Shown piece by piece: positions 41,641-50,973 of a stretch of 64,000 nucleotides of DNA (within the stretch, counting starts at the first letter, position 1; every line of letters begins with the position of its first letter). A program made the translations under genes and the position numbers. The notes beneath the pieces are model-generated. The model saw only the letters and a program-made list of their open reading frames with translations. It searched no databases and was not told the DNA's origin. This DNA is from Gloeocapsopsis sp. IPPAS B-1203 (GTDB lineage Bacteria > Cyanobacteriota > Cyanobacteriia > Cyanobacteriales > Chroococcidiopsidaceae): positions 62,001-126,000 of the forward strand of contig NZ_PEIG01000010.1 of the NCBI RefSeq assembly GCF_002749975.1. The letters run 5' to 3'.

Positions 41641-42405
41641 TTAACCAAAAAATATGTCATGAGTAAGCTTTATGATTAAAACACAAACTATTATTAAAAA
41701 TAAATTGCGAATAAAAGCATTTCCTTTAAGAATGGCTAATTTAGTTCCAATTATAGCTCCGACAATATTACACGCAGCCATTGGTAAAGCAAAGGAGTAA
41801 ATAACATTATGAGTAGGGATGAAATACACTAAAGCAGCTAGATTAGTGCAAAAATTTACGACTTTAGCAGAGGCAGAAGCTCTTAAGAAATCAAAGCCAA
41901 TCATTCCAACAAAGGCAAATATTAAAAAACTGCCAGTTCCAGGCCCTAGAAAGCCATCATAAAAACCGATTACACATCCAATAATTAGAGCAAGAATAAT
42001 TTGTCTTGCACGCGCTGTATAAAACAAGTATTGCGAGCCAAGATCTTTCTTAAGAAAAGTGTAGATAGCAACAATAGTCAATAATCCAAGAATTAAAGGA
42101 CGTAAAATATCAGGGTTAATAATACTAACAGTGCTAGCGCCAACAAAAGAGAAAATAAAAGCAGCGATCGCCGCCATAATCACAATTAAAAAATGTAATT
42201 TTAGATACAGAGAAAAGCGAATTGCCGCTACAGATGTTCCAGCAATTGAAGCAAGTTTATTTGTTCCTAATAATAATGGTAAATTTGTATTAGGTAAAAC
42301 AATTAAAAGTGCCGGAAGCTGAATTAAACCTCCTCCACCAACAATTGAGTCAATTAAACCAGCAAAAAAAGAAAATAAACAAAGAATTACTAATTCTGAC
42401 ATCAT
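41641..42405 (-). CDS. TSUP-family permease (TauE/SafE)
   Basis: The 254-residue membrane protein has about eight segments and the two family repeats: FFAGLIDSIVGGGGLIQLPA near the start and ALIIGCVIGFYDGFLGPGTG in the second half, with the Gly-rich turns typical of sulfite/organosulfonate exporters (TauE/SafE, DUF81). The ion cannot be named. It lies upstream of the phosphoketolase remnant on the same strand, separated by about 175 bases without visible features. Confidence 0.9.
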   Translation of the reverse strand: MMSELVILCLFSFFAGLIDSIVGGGGLIQLPALLIVLPNTNLPLLLGTNKLASIAGTSVAAIRFSLYLKLHFLIVIMAAIAAFIFSFVGASTVSIINPDILRPLILGLLTIVAIYTFLKKDLGSQYLFYTARARQIILALIIGCVIGFYDGFLGPGTGSFLIFAFVGMIGFDFLRASASAKVVNFCTNLAALVYFIPTHNVIYSFALPMAACNIVGAIIGTKLAILKGNAFIRNLFLIIVCVLIIKLTHDIFFG

Positions 42406-42589
42406 AAAACAAATTGATAGAAATACGCGCTCGCATATAAGATATGAAATAAAATAAGGTAAAACTTAAAGTTTTTGTTGAATTTTTAGAACAAATACTG
42501 ATAAGCAAAGAATAACTATTATATCGTTTGATTGATTACTAAATACTGATTAATCAAAGATTTTGTCAAACTTACTCAATATCTTGAAT

Positions 42590-43588
42590 ATGAAAAATTG
42601 CCAACTCCCACCATTATTAAAACCAGGAGACTTGCTACGAGTCATTGCACCTAGTGGGGCATTAAGAGAATTAGAAGCATTTCATCAAGGAGTAGAAATT
42701 TGGCGAAAGCGTGGCTATCGTATAGAAATCAGTGCTGACATTGATAACCGCTGGGGTTACTTAGCAGGTAAAGATGGCGATCGCCGTATTCAGTTACTCA
42801 ACGCCTGGAAAGATCCTGCATGTCGGGGTATCCTCTGTGCTAGAGGTGGTTACGGTAGTGCCAGAATTTTGGAAGATTGGACGTGGCAAGTATACGAGTT
42901 AGCAAAAAATCAAAAGAAACCCTCATCCCTCACCCCTCATCCCAGACTTCGTCCCGCTGGGCTTCGCCTCGCTTCGCTAACGCTAACACCCCTCACTAAA
43001 TGGTTAATTGGGTTTTCAGACATTACTGCATTACTGTGGAGTCTTAGTACAGTTGGGATTTCTGGCGTTCATGCGCCTGTACTCACTACCCTAGCTAAAG
43101 AACCCGATTGGTCAGTTCAGCGTTTGTTTGATTTAGTTGAAAGTCACACAATAACTTCGCTTACAGGAACAGGCTGGGGAGGTGGTAGTGCGAGTGGTAT
43201 TTTGTTACCAGCAAATCTTACTGTTGCTACACATTTACTGGGGACACCAATACAACCAAATTTAGATAGTGTCATTCTTGCGATAGAAGATGTTACAGAA
43301 GCGCCTTACCGCATCGATCGACTACTCACACAATGGCGCTTAAGCGGTGCGTTTAACAAAGTACGCGGTATTGCATTAGGACGTTTCAGCCGCTGCGAAC
43401 CACCACCAAATATTCCTAGCTTAACCATCGAAGAAGTATTGCGCGATCGTCTTGGCGATCTTAATATCCCAATTGTTTCCGATCTTCCTTTTGGTCACGA
43501 TGGTACTAACGCCGCCTTACCTGTAGGAATCCCAGTCCAGCTGAATGCAGACAAAGGGATCTTAAGCTTTGAGCCATCAATAACTTAA
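42590..43588 (+). CDS. LD-carboxypeptidase (S66) with in-frame repeat insertion
   Basis: S66 peptidases trim the terminal D-Ala from peptidoglycan tetrapeptides. The product has PPLLKPGDLLRVIAPSGALR at the start, the nucleophile region CARGGYGSARILED, the Glu strand VILAIEDVTEAPYRIDRLL and the His motif SDLPFGHDGTNAALP. I start at ATG 42590, not TTG 42563. Between ARILEDWTWQVYEL and WLIGFSDITALLWSL the protein carries about 26 extra residues (SSLTPHPRLRPAGLRLASLT and more), read in frame through a repeat at 42919-42996. The insert falls in the loop before the conserved GFSD strand, so activity may survive. Confidence 0.88.
   Translation: MKNCQLPPLLKPGDLLRVIAPSGALRELEAFHQGVEIWRKRGYRIEISADIDNRWGYLAGKDGDRRIQLLNAWKDPACRGILCARGGYGSARILEDWTWQVYELAKNQKKPSSLTPHPRLRPAGLRLASLTLTPLTKWLIGFSDITALLWSLSTVGISGVHAPVLTTLAKEPDWSVQRLFDLVESHTITSLTGTGWGGGSASGILLPANLTVATHLLGTPIQPNLDSVILAIEDVTEAPYRIDRLLTQWRLSGAFNKVRGIALGRFSRCEPPPNIPSLTIEEVLRDRLGDLNIPIVSDLPFGHDGTNAALPVGIPVQLNADKGILSFEPSIT
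42919..42996 (-). repeat. Boundary-type repeat inserted in the S66 peptidase gene
   Basis: On the minus strand this contains the GTTAGCG...AGCGGGACGAAGTC core of the repeats at 13036-13088 and 45196-45250, framed by GAGGGGTGAGGGATGAGGG. It is about 78 bases (26 codons) and keeps the frame open. Confidence 0.75.
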
Positions 43589-43627
43589 CTCTAAGCCCCC
43601 GATCTGCTTGTTTTGCGTCTAAACACG

Positions 43628-43963
43628 TTAAGCGTTAATGTGTGCAAACTTTTTGAGTAGTTCCTGCGTAATGTATTCCCACTCCTGGCTCAAAGATGCT
43701 GTAAACTCTCGTTGCCTGCTATGACGATACCAATAACGTGCATTACTTAAATCTCCCTCTTGACGATGTAAGTAGGCATGAACCCAAGCACTATCAATAT
43801 CATCTGCCTCTTGGACAATTTCATGCGCTTTATGCCAATCACCTTTTTTGGCATACCACAATGCTTGTAACGCTGGGAAAAGCGACGTAGGGCATTTTTC
43901 TTGCTGTGCAAATTCGTTTAACTGCATAAACAACACCCCAAAAATCTCCTTCTCTACATTCAT
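43628..43963 (-). CDS. Small TPR-like protein of unknown function
   Basis: The 111-residue product is helical and carries a repeat-like pattern: FPALQALWYAKKGDWHKAHE, then SAWVHAYLHRQEGDLSNARY and WYRHSRQR, which resembles one or two tetratricopeptide helices. I know similar small proteins in many bacteria without an assigned role. Met13 (43927) is an alternative start. It is divergent from hemE and converges with the S66 peptidase gene. Confidence 0.7.
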   Translation of the reverse strand: MNVEKEIFGVLFMQLNEFAQQEKCPTSLFPALQALWYAKKGDWHKAHEIVQEADDIDSAWVHAYLHRQEGDLSNARYWYRHSRQREFTASLSQEWEYITQELLKKFAHINA

Positions 43964-44155
43964 AGTGCCAAGACTACTTAATACTTTTTCTCTGCAAAGC
44001 GGAGGGTTTTGTCTAAATCAGGTAACAACAACATGTATTAGCATTCAGTTTCGCACCATTGCACTGTTAATTTAACTAATTAGTCAAAGATTGAGTTAAG
44101 TTACCACTGATACAATGAACAATGGATAAAAAACATTGTTTAGGTGAAAAGATAA

Positions 44156-45214
44156 ATGACCGTTGCTACCCAAGTTCCTTATCTACTAAGAGCAGCATAT
44201 GGTGAAACGCTCTTACGTCCACCAGTGTGGATGATGCGGCAAGCAGGTCGCTATATGAAAGCTTATCGGGAACTACGGGAGAAATATCCTTCATTTCGCG
44301 AACGTTCTGAAATCCCTGAAGTTGCTATTGAAGTTTCCTTGCAACCCTGGAGGGCGTTTCAACCCGATGGAGTGATTTTATTTTCCGATATTGTGACACC
44401 CTTACCAGGCTTGGGTGTAGACATGGATATCGCTGAGGGGAAAGGTCCAATTATTGCCTCGCCAATTCGTTCTTCTGCACAAGTCGATCAGTTACGTCCT
44501 CTCGAACCTGAAGAATCATTACCATTTATTAAAACAATTTTACAAGCGTTACGCCAAGAAGTTGGTAATAAAGCTGCGGTTTTAGGTTTTGTAGGTGCGC
44601 CGTGGACACTCGCTGCATACATGGTAGAAGGTAAAGGTTCTAAAACTTACTCCAAAATTAAAGGAATGGCGTTTGCCGATCCAACAGTGTTGCATCAACT
44701 GTTGACTAAATTAGCTGATGCGATCGCAACTTACGTCCGCTATCAAATCGATTGTGGGGCGCAAGTTGTCCAAATGTTTGATTCGTGGGCGGGTGAACTG
44801 AGTCCCCAAGACTACGAAACATTCGCTTTACCCTATCAACAGCGCGTCTTCCAACAAGTCAAGCAAACACATCCTGACACGCCCTTAATTTTATTAGTCA
44901 GCGGAAGTGCAGGCTTACTAGAGCGCATGGCAAGATCAGGCGCGGATATGATCTCTGTAGATTGGACTGTCGATATGGCAGATGCTAGGGCACGGCTTGG
45001 TAACATGAAAGTGCAGGGCAATCTTGACCCTGGTGTTTTATTCGGTTCTAAAGAATTCATTCGCGATCGCATTTACGATACTGTACGCAAAGCCGGAAAC
45101 CGAGGACATATTCTTAATCTCGGTCACGGTGTCTTACCCGAAACACCCGAAGAAAACGTCGCGTTCTTTTTTGAGACTGCTAAAAATCTCAATTTGAGGA
45201 GTGAGGAGCGTTAG
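44156..45214 (+). CDS. hemE: Uroporphyrinogen decarboxylase
   Basis: HemE decarboxylates uroporphyrinogen III to coproporphyrinogen III on the route to heme and chlorophyll. The 352-residue product has the signature [60 protein letters not shown] and [10 protein letters not shown]. Length is standard. The last six residues (LRSEER) are read from a purine-rich repeat that starts at 45196. It is monocistronic, with a plain upstream region. Confidence 0.97.
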   Translation: MTVATQVPYLLRAAYGETLLRPPVWMMRQAGRYMKAYRELREKYPSFRERSEIPEVAIEVSLQPWRAFQPDGVILFSDIVTPLPGLGVDMDIAEGKGPIIASPIRSSAQVDQLRPLEPEESLPFIKTILQALRQEVGNKAAVLGFVGAPWTLAAYMVEGKGSKTYSKIKGMAFADPTVLHQLLTKLADAIATYVRYQIDCGAQVVQMFDSWAGELSPQDYETFALPYQQRVFQQVKQTHPDTPLILLVSGSAGLLERMARSGADMISVDWTVDMADARARLGNMKVQGNLDPGVLFGSKEFIRDRIYDTVRKAGNRGHILNLGHGVLPETPEENVAFFFETAKNLNLRSEER

Positions 45215-45250
45215 CGCAGCGGGACGAAGTTCGGAGCGAGGAGCGAGGAA
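45196..45250 (+). repeat. Purine-rich repeat block after hemE
   Basis: GAGGAGTGAGGAGCGTTAGC continues through GCAGCGGGACGAAGTTCGGA to GCGAGGAGCGAGGAA. It encodes the hemE end and reaches to six bases before the stop of the converging four-helix-bundle gene. It pairs with the pyrimidine-rich block at 45676-45706. Confidence 0.75.
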
Positions 45251-45255
45251 AAGAG

Positions 45256-45621
45256 TTAAAGTTTGGCTTTGAGAGCTTTTTGTAAGCCTCTAATCATGCG
45301 ACTAATTTCATCAGTTTTTGAAAGGACAGTTTGCAAATCTTGTATATCTAGATAAGATAATCTTTCTGCTAGGATTAACTGTGTCTCTAATTCAGCTAGT
45401 GACCCCAAAGCTACTGAAAGAAATTGCAGATATTCTTTTGTCGAATCTCTTGTATGTCCTTCAGCTATATTTGATGGAACCGACACAGCAGCACGTTGGA
45501 TTTGGCTGGATAATCCATAAGTCTCTTGCTTGGGAAATTGGTAGGTTAAATGGTAAACCTTTTCAGCCAAATTCATACTAAATTGCCAAACTTTAAGGTC
45601 TTGATAGCTATTAATACTCAT
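45256..45621 (-). CDS. Four-helix-bundle protein (23S rRNA IVP / S23 family), intact
   Basis: The 121-residue product is a complete member: YQDLKVWQFSMNLAEKVYHL, FPKQETYGLSSQIQRAAVSV, PSNIAEGHTRDSTKEYLQFL and VALGSLAELETQLILAERL, then a basic C-terminal helix. The fold is a four-helix bundle that forms pentamers in studied relatives; some relatives (bAvd) assist diversity-generating retroelements, but no reverse transcriptase is present here. The gene lies antisense to its neighbours between inverted repeat blocks, just like the frameshifted copy at 4591-4966. Function in the cell is unknown. Confidence 0.9.
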   Translation of the reverse strand: MSINSYQDLKVWQFSMNLAEKVYHLTYQFPKQETYGLSSQIQRAAVSVPSNIAEGHTRDSTKEYLQFLSVALGSLAELETQLILAERLSYLDIQDLQTVLSKTDEISRMIRGLQKALKAKL

Positions 45622-45650
45622 TTGTAATTTAAATATGTTTTGCTAAATAT

Positions 45651-46661
45651 ATGTATAATTTAGCACAGAGCAATTCCTCGCTCCTCACTCCTCGCTCCTC
45701 ACCCCTAGCCAAGCGGATTCTAGTTACAGGTGCGAGTGGGTGCATTGGTCATTACATTAGTGAGGCGTTGATTCAGGAAACTAATCACGAGTTGTACTTG
45801 TTGGTGAGGAATCCGCAAAAACTGCAAGTTGATACAAACTATCGCCCTGGAATTCATGTATTGCAGGGCGATATGCAAAACATTCGTACCTTTGCTAGTT
45901 TACTAGAAACAATTGATACTGCAGTGCTTGCCGCGACCGCTTGGGGGGGTGCAGACACCTACGACATTAATGTAGTTAAAACCCAAGAAGTACTAAGTTT
46001 ATTGTCTCCAGAATGCCAACAAGTTATTTACTTCTCTACTGCAAGTCTTCTCGATAATAACGGTAAAATACTTCCACAAGCCGGCGAAATTGGTACTGAT
46101 TATATTCGTTCTAAATACGACTGTCATCATCAATTGAGTCAAAGAGAAATTGCATCCAAAACCACAATCCTTTTTCCAACCTTAGTGATTGGAGGCGATG
46201 CTAATAAACCGTATTCTCACCTTACAAGTGGCTTACCAGAAGTCACAAAATGGGTAGATTTAATTCGCTTCTTCCAGGCTGACGGTAGTTTTCACTTCAT
46301 CCACGGACGCGACATTGCCCAAGTCGTGCGATATTTAGTTGACCATCCGCCTACTGAAAATAAATCACGTTCTCTTGTACTCGGTCAAGCACCACTAACT
46401 GTCAACCAAGCCGTCGAAGAAGTGTGTTCTTATTTCAATAAAAAGATTTATTTTCGTATTCCCTTAACTTTATCTTTAGCCAACGCAATTATTGCGTTAT
46501 TTCGCATTCAAATGGCAGACTGGGATCGCTTTTGTTTAGACTATCGCCACTTCACCTATCGCAATGCCGTAAATCCAGCAACATTTGGTCTACCAAATTA
46601 CTGTGCAACCCTCAGTGATGTTTTAAAAATCAGTGGTATTCCTCCCCGCAAAAAACTTTAG
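45651..46661 (+). CDS. NAD(P)-dependent epimerase/dehydratase (extended SDR)
   Basis: The 336-residue product has the Rossmann motif RILVTGASGCIGHYISEALI, a D-rich strand after GIHVLQGDMQNI, the YxxxK pair in DYIRSKYDCHHQLSQRE, and FHFIHGRDIAQVVRYLVDHP. It belongs to the extended short-chain dehydrogenases that act on nucleotide sugars or other alcohols; the substrate is not clear. The first 20 or so residues before KRILVTGA are encoded by the repeat at 45676-45706, so the native leader was apparently replaced. No other good start lies nearby. Confidence 0.8.
   Translation: MYNLAQSNSSLLTPRSSPLAKRILVTGASGCIGHYISEALIQETNHELYLLVRNPQKLQVDTNYRPGIHVLQGDMQNIRTFASLLETIDTAVLAATAWGGADTYDINVVKTQEVLSLLSPECQQVIYFSTASLLDNNGKILPQAGEIGTDYIRSKYDCHHQLSQREIASKTTILFPTLVIGGDANKPYSHLTSGLPEVTKWVDLIRFFQADGSFHFIHGRDIAQVVRYLVDHPPTENKSRSLVLGQAPLTVNQAVEEVCSYFNKKIYFRIPLTLSLANAIIALFRIQMADWDRFCLDYRHFTYRNAVNPATFGLPNYCATLSDVLKISGIPPRKKL
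45676..45706 (+). repeat. Pyrimidine-rich repeat block in the SDR leader
   Basis: CCTCGCTCCTCACTCCTCGC followed by TCCTCACCCCT. Its reverse complement matches the GAGGAGTGAGGAGCG block at 45196. It is translated as SSLLTPRSSP in the SDR protein. Confidence 0.75.
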
Positions 46662-46997
46662 AGGAACATTAATATCCAACATCAAGTCATCAGTGACGAG
46701 AAGATACTTAAACCAAAAGCTTTTAGCGTAACCCAATCAATAGAAAAGATGATAACCTTTGAGTCCTTTGTGCCTTTGTGGTTCATTAAATCTATAGCCC
46801 TCCAACCAACACATAAGCTCTAAAAGAAAACTTTCCTAAACACGATCGCCCCTTTGTTAAGAATTTAAAAATCATAATTGTAAAATCAGTAGATAAACTA
46901 TAGAAAAACCTATTATCATGCAAACAGGTTTAGCTTATTAACCAACAGCTAAGCAGAAAATAAAAATAACAATAATTTGTGTGGGGATAGAGATTTT
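46662..46997. other. Intergenic region with a CTTTGTG-type repeat
   Basis: This 336-base gap contains CTTTGAGTCCTTTGTGCCTT then TGTGGTTCATTAAA at about 46758-46792. A related inverted string, TTTAATGAAACACAAAGAAC, starts near 41548. Otherwise AT-rich, with no gene seen. Confidence 0.45.
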
Positions 46998-48581
46998 ATG
47001 CGAGTTTTACTAGTTTATCCTCGGTTTCCCAAAACGTTTTGGTCATACGAAAAAATTTTAGAATTAGTTAATCGTAAAGTTTTGCTGCCACCTTTAGGTT
47101 TAGTTACCGTAGCAGCAATTTTGCCGCAAGAATGGGAGTTTAAACTAGTAGATCGTAATATCCGTCCAGTTACCGAAGCTGAATGGCAATGGGCAGATGT
47201 TGTTATTCTTTCGGCGATGATTGTGCAAAAAGACGACCTTCTCGACCAAATTCGCGAAGCAAAACAGCGAGGAAAAAGAGTTGCTGTAGGTGGTCCCTAT
47301 CCAACTTCGGTTCCTCAAGAAGCCGAAAAAGCTGGTGCAGATTATCTCATATTAGATGAAGGTGAGATCACCTTACCGATGTTTGTCGAAGCGATCGCCC
47401 AGGGTAAAACGAGTGGAACTTTTCGTTCAAATGACGAGAAACCTGATGTCACCACAACACCGATTCCCCGTTACGACTTATTAGAATTCGATGAGTATGA
47501 TTCGATGTCAATTCAATTCTCGCGTGGGTGTCCATTTCAGTGCGAGTTTTGTGACATTATTGTACTTTATGGACGTAAACCACGCACAAAATCCCCAAAA
47601 CAACTCTTAGCCGAGTTGGAGTATCTCTACAGTTTGGGATGGCGGCGTGGTGTATTTATGGTAGACGACAACTTCATTGGTAATAAACGTAATGTCAAGC
47701 TGTTGTTACAAGAATTAAAAGTTTGGCAAGCAGAACATCAGTATCCCTTCCGCTTTAACACCGAAGCATCTGTCGATCTCGCACAAGATCAAGAATTAAT
47801 GGACTTGATGGTTGAATGCAATTTTGATGCAGTTTTCCTGGGAATTGAAACACCCGATGAAGATAGCTTGCAGCTTACGAAGAAATTTCAAAACACGCGC
47901 AGTTCGTTAATCGAGTCGGTACAAAATATCACTCGTGCTGGTTTAAGACCGATCGCCGGATTTATTATTGGTTTTGATGGTGAAAAAGCAGGTGCAGGCG
48001 ATCGCATTGTCCGTTTTGCCGAAAAAACTGCAATTCCGACGACGACGTTTGCGATGCTACAAGCATTACCAAATACTGCACTATGGCATCGATTAGATAA
48101 AGAAGGACGCTTGCGCGGCAAAGATGGCAATATTAACCAGACAACTTTGATGAATTTCATCCCGACGCGATCGCTCGAACAAATCACTAGAGAGTATATC
48201 GAGTCATTCTGGCAATTATATGATCCAGTTAAGTATCTAGATCGAACTTATCGCTGTTTTTTAATACTAGGTGCGCCCAAATGCAAAGCCCCAGCTAAAA
48301 TGCCAAGTTGGGTAGATATCCGTGCATTGCTAATCGTTTGTTGGCGACAAGGTATCAAGCGTAATACGCGTTGGAAGTTCTGGCATCATTTATTCAGCAT
48401 TATCAAGAATAATCCCGAAGTTTGGGATCATTACCTTGCTGTATGCGCGCATAACGAACATTTTCTCGAATATCGTCAAATCGTCCGCGACGAACTCGAA
48501 GCGCAACTTGCTGAGTTTCTCGCTAGAGAAGCAGAAATCCAAGCCGAAACAAAAATTCAACAAACGGCATTAGCGAGTTAA
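46998..48581 (+). CDS. B12-binding-domain radical SAM protein
   Basis: The 527-residue product starts with a cobalamin-binding-like domain (about 1-150: MRVLLVYPRFPKTFWSYEKI, PPLGLVTVAAILP, GGPYPTSVPQEAEKAGADY), then a radical SAM domain with the cluster motif SRGCPFQCEFCDIIVLYG (CxxxCxxC near residue 178) and the barrel strands FMVDDNFIGN and FNTEASVDLA. The C-terminal part (about 390-527) looks like DUF4070. Such enzymes methylate or cyclise varied substrates, some of them hopanoids or chlorophyll-like; no substrate is implied. The start at 46998 is chosen because the earlier GTG lacks support. Confidence 0.88.
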   Translation: MRVLLVYPRFPKTFWSYEKILELVNRKVLLPPLGLVTVAAILPQEWEFKLVDRNIRPVTEAEWQWADVVILSAMIVQKDDLLDQIREAKQRGKRVAVGGPYPTSVPQEAEKAGADYLILDEGEITLPMFVEAIAQGKTSGTFRSNDEKPDVTTTPIPRYDLLEFDEYDSMSIQFSRGCPFQCEFCDIIVLYGRKPRTKSPKQLLAELEYLYSLGWRRGVFMVDDNFIGNKRNVKLLLQELKVWQAEHQYPFRFNTEASVDLAQDQELMDLMVECNFDAVFLGIETPDEDSLQLTKKFQNTRSSLIESVQNITRAGLRPIAGFIIGFDGEKAGAGDRIVRFAEKTAIPTTTFAMLQALPNTALWHRLDKEGRLRGKDGNINQTTLMNFIPTRSLEQITREYIESFWQLYDPVKYLDRTYRCFLILGAPKCKAPAKMPSWVDIRALLIVCWRQGIKRNTRWKFWHHLFSIIKNNPEVWDHYLAVCAHNEHFLEYRQIVRDELEAQLAEFLAREAEIQAETKIQQTALAS

Positions 48582-48642
48582 ATTTGTAGCAAAGCTGTAG
48601 AGGTTAGAGACTTAATTTTAATGTCTCACCTCTGGCTTGTTG

Positions 48643-48738
48643 CTAGATCAACTTGACTGCACGTAAACCAAAAAGTAAACCAACAGCAAGGGCAAAAAAA
48701 GCACCCAACATGACGATGTAAGCGATAACTCCAAGCAT
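48643..48738 (-). CDS. petL: Cytochrome b6f complex subunit PetL
   Basis: A 31-residue frame reads MLGVIAYIVMLGAFFALAVG then LLFGLRAVKLI. It is one membrane helix with a short basic end, the same length as PetL of Nostoc, and it shares the pattern AYI, GLLFGLR and a final KLI-like tail. PetL is a peripheral small subunit of the cytochrome b6f complex that stabilises the dimer. The frame is very short, but the complete match in length and pattern makes a chance frame unlikely. It is divergent from aroB; the ribosome-binding site is weak (GGGAACAG). Confidence 0.82.
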   Translation of the reverse strand: MLGVIAYIVMLGAFFALAVGLLFGLRAVKLI

Positions 48739-48896
48739 TTTTCTGTTCCCGTTCAAGAGTTTTCCCAGCTCACTGGGTATTAAAAAATATTAAAGCATAT
48801 GCTGCATGACAAGTGGCATCATCCACAAGAGACTTACTTACCGCTGTGAATAAGATAAAATAACAACGCAGCGCTGCTGGGAAATGGGTTTTCGTA

Positions 48897-49982
48897 ATGC
48901 ACACGATTCGGCTAAATTTACCGCAAGAGGCTTACGACATCGCGATCGCACCTGGAGGACTCGCCAAGCTAGGTGAACTGATGTCGCATCTGCATCTAGG
49001 AAAGCAGGTTTTACTAGTCTCTAATTCTGTCATTTTCCAGTATTATGGCGAACAGGCGATCGCGTCTTTAGAAGATGCCGGATTTAATGTTAGTAGTTAC
49101 AACCTACCCGACGGCGAACAATACAAAACACTTGCCTCAGTAGAAAAACTCTACAACACAGCCTTAGAGAACCACCTAGAACGCGCTGCAACAATGGTTG
49201 CTTTAGGTGGTGGTGTAATTGGCGATATGACGGGTTTTGCAGCGGCTACGTGGCTGCGCGGTATCAATTTCGTGCAAGTACCTACTACGTTGTTAGCAAT
49301 GGTTGATGCAGCAATTGGTGGGAAAACTGGGGTAAATCATCCCCAAGGCAAAAATTTAATTGGTGCATTTCATCAACCCAAGTTAGTTTTAATCGATCCG
49401 CAGGTACTGCAGACACTACCCGAACGCGAGTTTCGTGCAGGAATGGCGGAAGTTATTAAGTATGGCGTGATTTGGGATGCAGAGTTATTTGCACAGATGG
49501 AAAAATGCGATCGCTTGGATCAATTTCGGTATTTAAGCGAAAACTTGTTACAAGAAATTCTCGTGCGATCGTGTCAAGCTAAAGCGGATGTCGTCAGTAA
49601 AGATGAAAAAGAAGCTGGGTTACGTGCAATCCTCAATTATGGACACACGATCGGTCATGCAGTAGAAAGTTTAACTGGGTATCGTGTTGTCAATCATGGC
49701 GAAGCTGTCGCAATTGGCATGGTAGCTGCTGGACAATTAGCCGTTAATCTAGGTTTGTGGGAACAAGAATCGCAAAATCGTCAGTCATCATTAATTCAAA
49801 AAGCAGGGCTACCGACAAAGTTACCTGATGGAATCGATCTTGATGCGATCGTTGATGCGTTGCAAACTGATAAAAAAGTCAAAGCGGGGAAAGTTCGATT
49901 TGTATTGCCTACTATGATTGGTGTTGTGAAAGTTACGGATCAAGTATCTTCAGCACAAATTTACCAAGTGTTGCAGCAGTAA
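48897..49982 (+). CDS. aroB: 3-Dehydroquinate synthase
   Basis: AroB closes DAHP to 3-dehydroquinate, the second shikimate-pathway step. The 361-residue product has the NAD-binding and metal motifs [71 protein letters not shown] and [14 protein letters not shown]. Length is standard. The ATG at 48897 follows a 158-base gap after petL. Confidence 0.97.
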   Translation: MHTIRLNLPQEAYDIAIAPGGLAKLGELMSHLHLGKQVLLVSNSVIFQYYGEQAIASLEDAGFNVSSYNLPDGEQYKTLASVEKLYNTALENHLERAATMVALGGGVIGDMTGFAAATWLRGINFVQVPTTLLAMVDAAIGGKTGVNHPQGKNLIGAFHQPKLVLIDPQVLQTLPEREFRAGMAEVIKYGVIWDAELFAQMEKCDRLDQFRYLSENLLQEILVRSCQAKADVVSKDEKEAGLRAILNYGHTIGHAVESLTGYRVVNHGEAVAIGMVAAGQLAVNLGLWEQESQNRQSSLIQKAGLPTKLPDGIDLDAIVDALQTDKKVKAGKVRFVLPTMIGVVKVTDQVSSAQIYQVLQQ

Positions 49983-50073
49983 CATCAGTAAATCCTCTAA
50001 ATCTTAAGTGCTGTAATACTGTCAGTTACTGTTCTTTTCCTTTTACTCTTTAAAATTAGTGAATTTCTCACTG

Positions 50074-50961
50074 TTATAGTGAATCATCTTGTTGTAGCTG
50101 TCTGCGAAATGGTCTAGTCACTCTTTTAAGAGAATAAATCGGCTCGATTTGTATTGCCTGTAAAACTGCAGCAATTGCTGCACCTGTTTGACCCATTTGA
50201 TAAGATCTTTGAGCGTGATCGATCACAAACTTAGCAAACATTCTAGGGTGAGCTTGAAAGAGAGATTTGTGCTTACTTACCAAACGCTGAAAGCTTTCTT
50301 GACGCAACACAAGATTTCGCGATACGCGATCGCTTTGGTGGTTGTACAGTTGATATGTTACAATGGGTACACCAAGTAATGAACAAACAGGATTAAGCCG
50401 CAAAAAGAGTTCCGAGTGAACGCGCGAGCGGAACGACTTATCCCAACCACCAATCTGGAGAATAACTTCACGCTCTACAACTAAGGTTTGCTTGGTGTTA
50501 TACGAATAACCAGGTTCTAGTACTTCTAGTGCAAAGTGCGCGCCACGCGGGCGAGCAGGTGGTGGTAATCGCGTACTTATAACTTGACCTTCGGTATTTA
50601 CTATCTCTAATCCTGAAATTACACCTACAGGAGTTGGCAACTGAGTTTGAGATAATGCCTCTAGTGAAGTAGCTAACATATGGGGAAGTAGGCGATCGTC
50701 GTCATCAAGGTAAGTAATCCATCGCCCTTTTGCGGCTTCTGTACCTACGTTACGCGCACCTGCACCTCCATGTGACTGATCGAGACGAATTAATCGCAAG
50801 CGAGGATGTTCTGGTAGTTGCACTGGCTCTGTAGAAGCATCATCAACAACTACCACCTCAAAATCATCTATCGTTTGTGCTAAAGCACTTTCAACAGCGC
50901 GTGGTAGCAAGTCGGGTCTGTTGTGCGTAGGAATAATTATACTGATAAGCGGATTGCTCAT
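50074..50961 (-). CDS. Glycosyltransferase family 2, last gene of the polysaccharide-export operon
   Basis: The 295-residue GT-A enzyme has PLISIIIPTHNRPDLLPRAV, VVVVDDASTEP, GGAGARNVGTEAAKGRWITY and the metal motif LDDDDRLLPHM. The C-terminal stretch is helical. It starts 12 bases after the Wzt-like gene on the same strand, so it is the last gene of the export operon. Confidence 0.88.
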   Translation of the reverse strand: MSNPLISIIIPTHNRPDLLPRAVESALAQTIDDFEVVVVDDASTEPVQLPEHPRLRLIRLDQSHGGAGARNVGTEAAKGRWITYLDDDDRLLPHMLATSLEALSQTQLPTPVGVISGLEIVNTEGQVISTRLPPPARPRGAHFALEVLEPGYSYNTKQTLVVEREVILQIGGWDKSFRSRVHSELFLRLNPVCSLLGVPIVTYQLYNHQSDRVSRNLVLRQESFQRLVSKHKSLFQAHPRMFAKFVIDHAQRSYQMGQTGAAIAAVLQAIQIEPIYSLKRVTRPFRRQLQQDDSL

Positions 50962-50973
50962 AGTTGCAAGTAC

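Noticed and set aside
45256-45621. Four-helix-bundle gene as a bAvd accessory protein of a diversity-generating retroelement
   Set aside because: No reverse transcriptase, template repeat or variable repeat was found in the window; the sequence fits the general IVP family.
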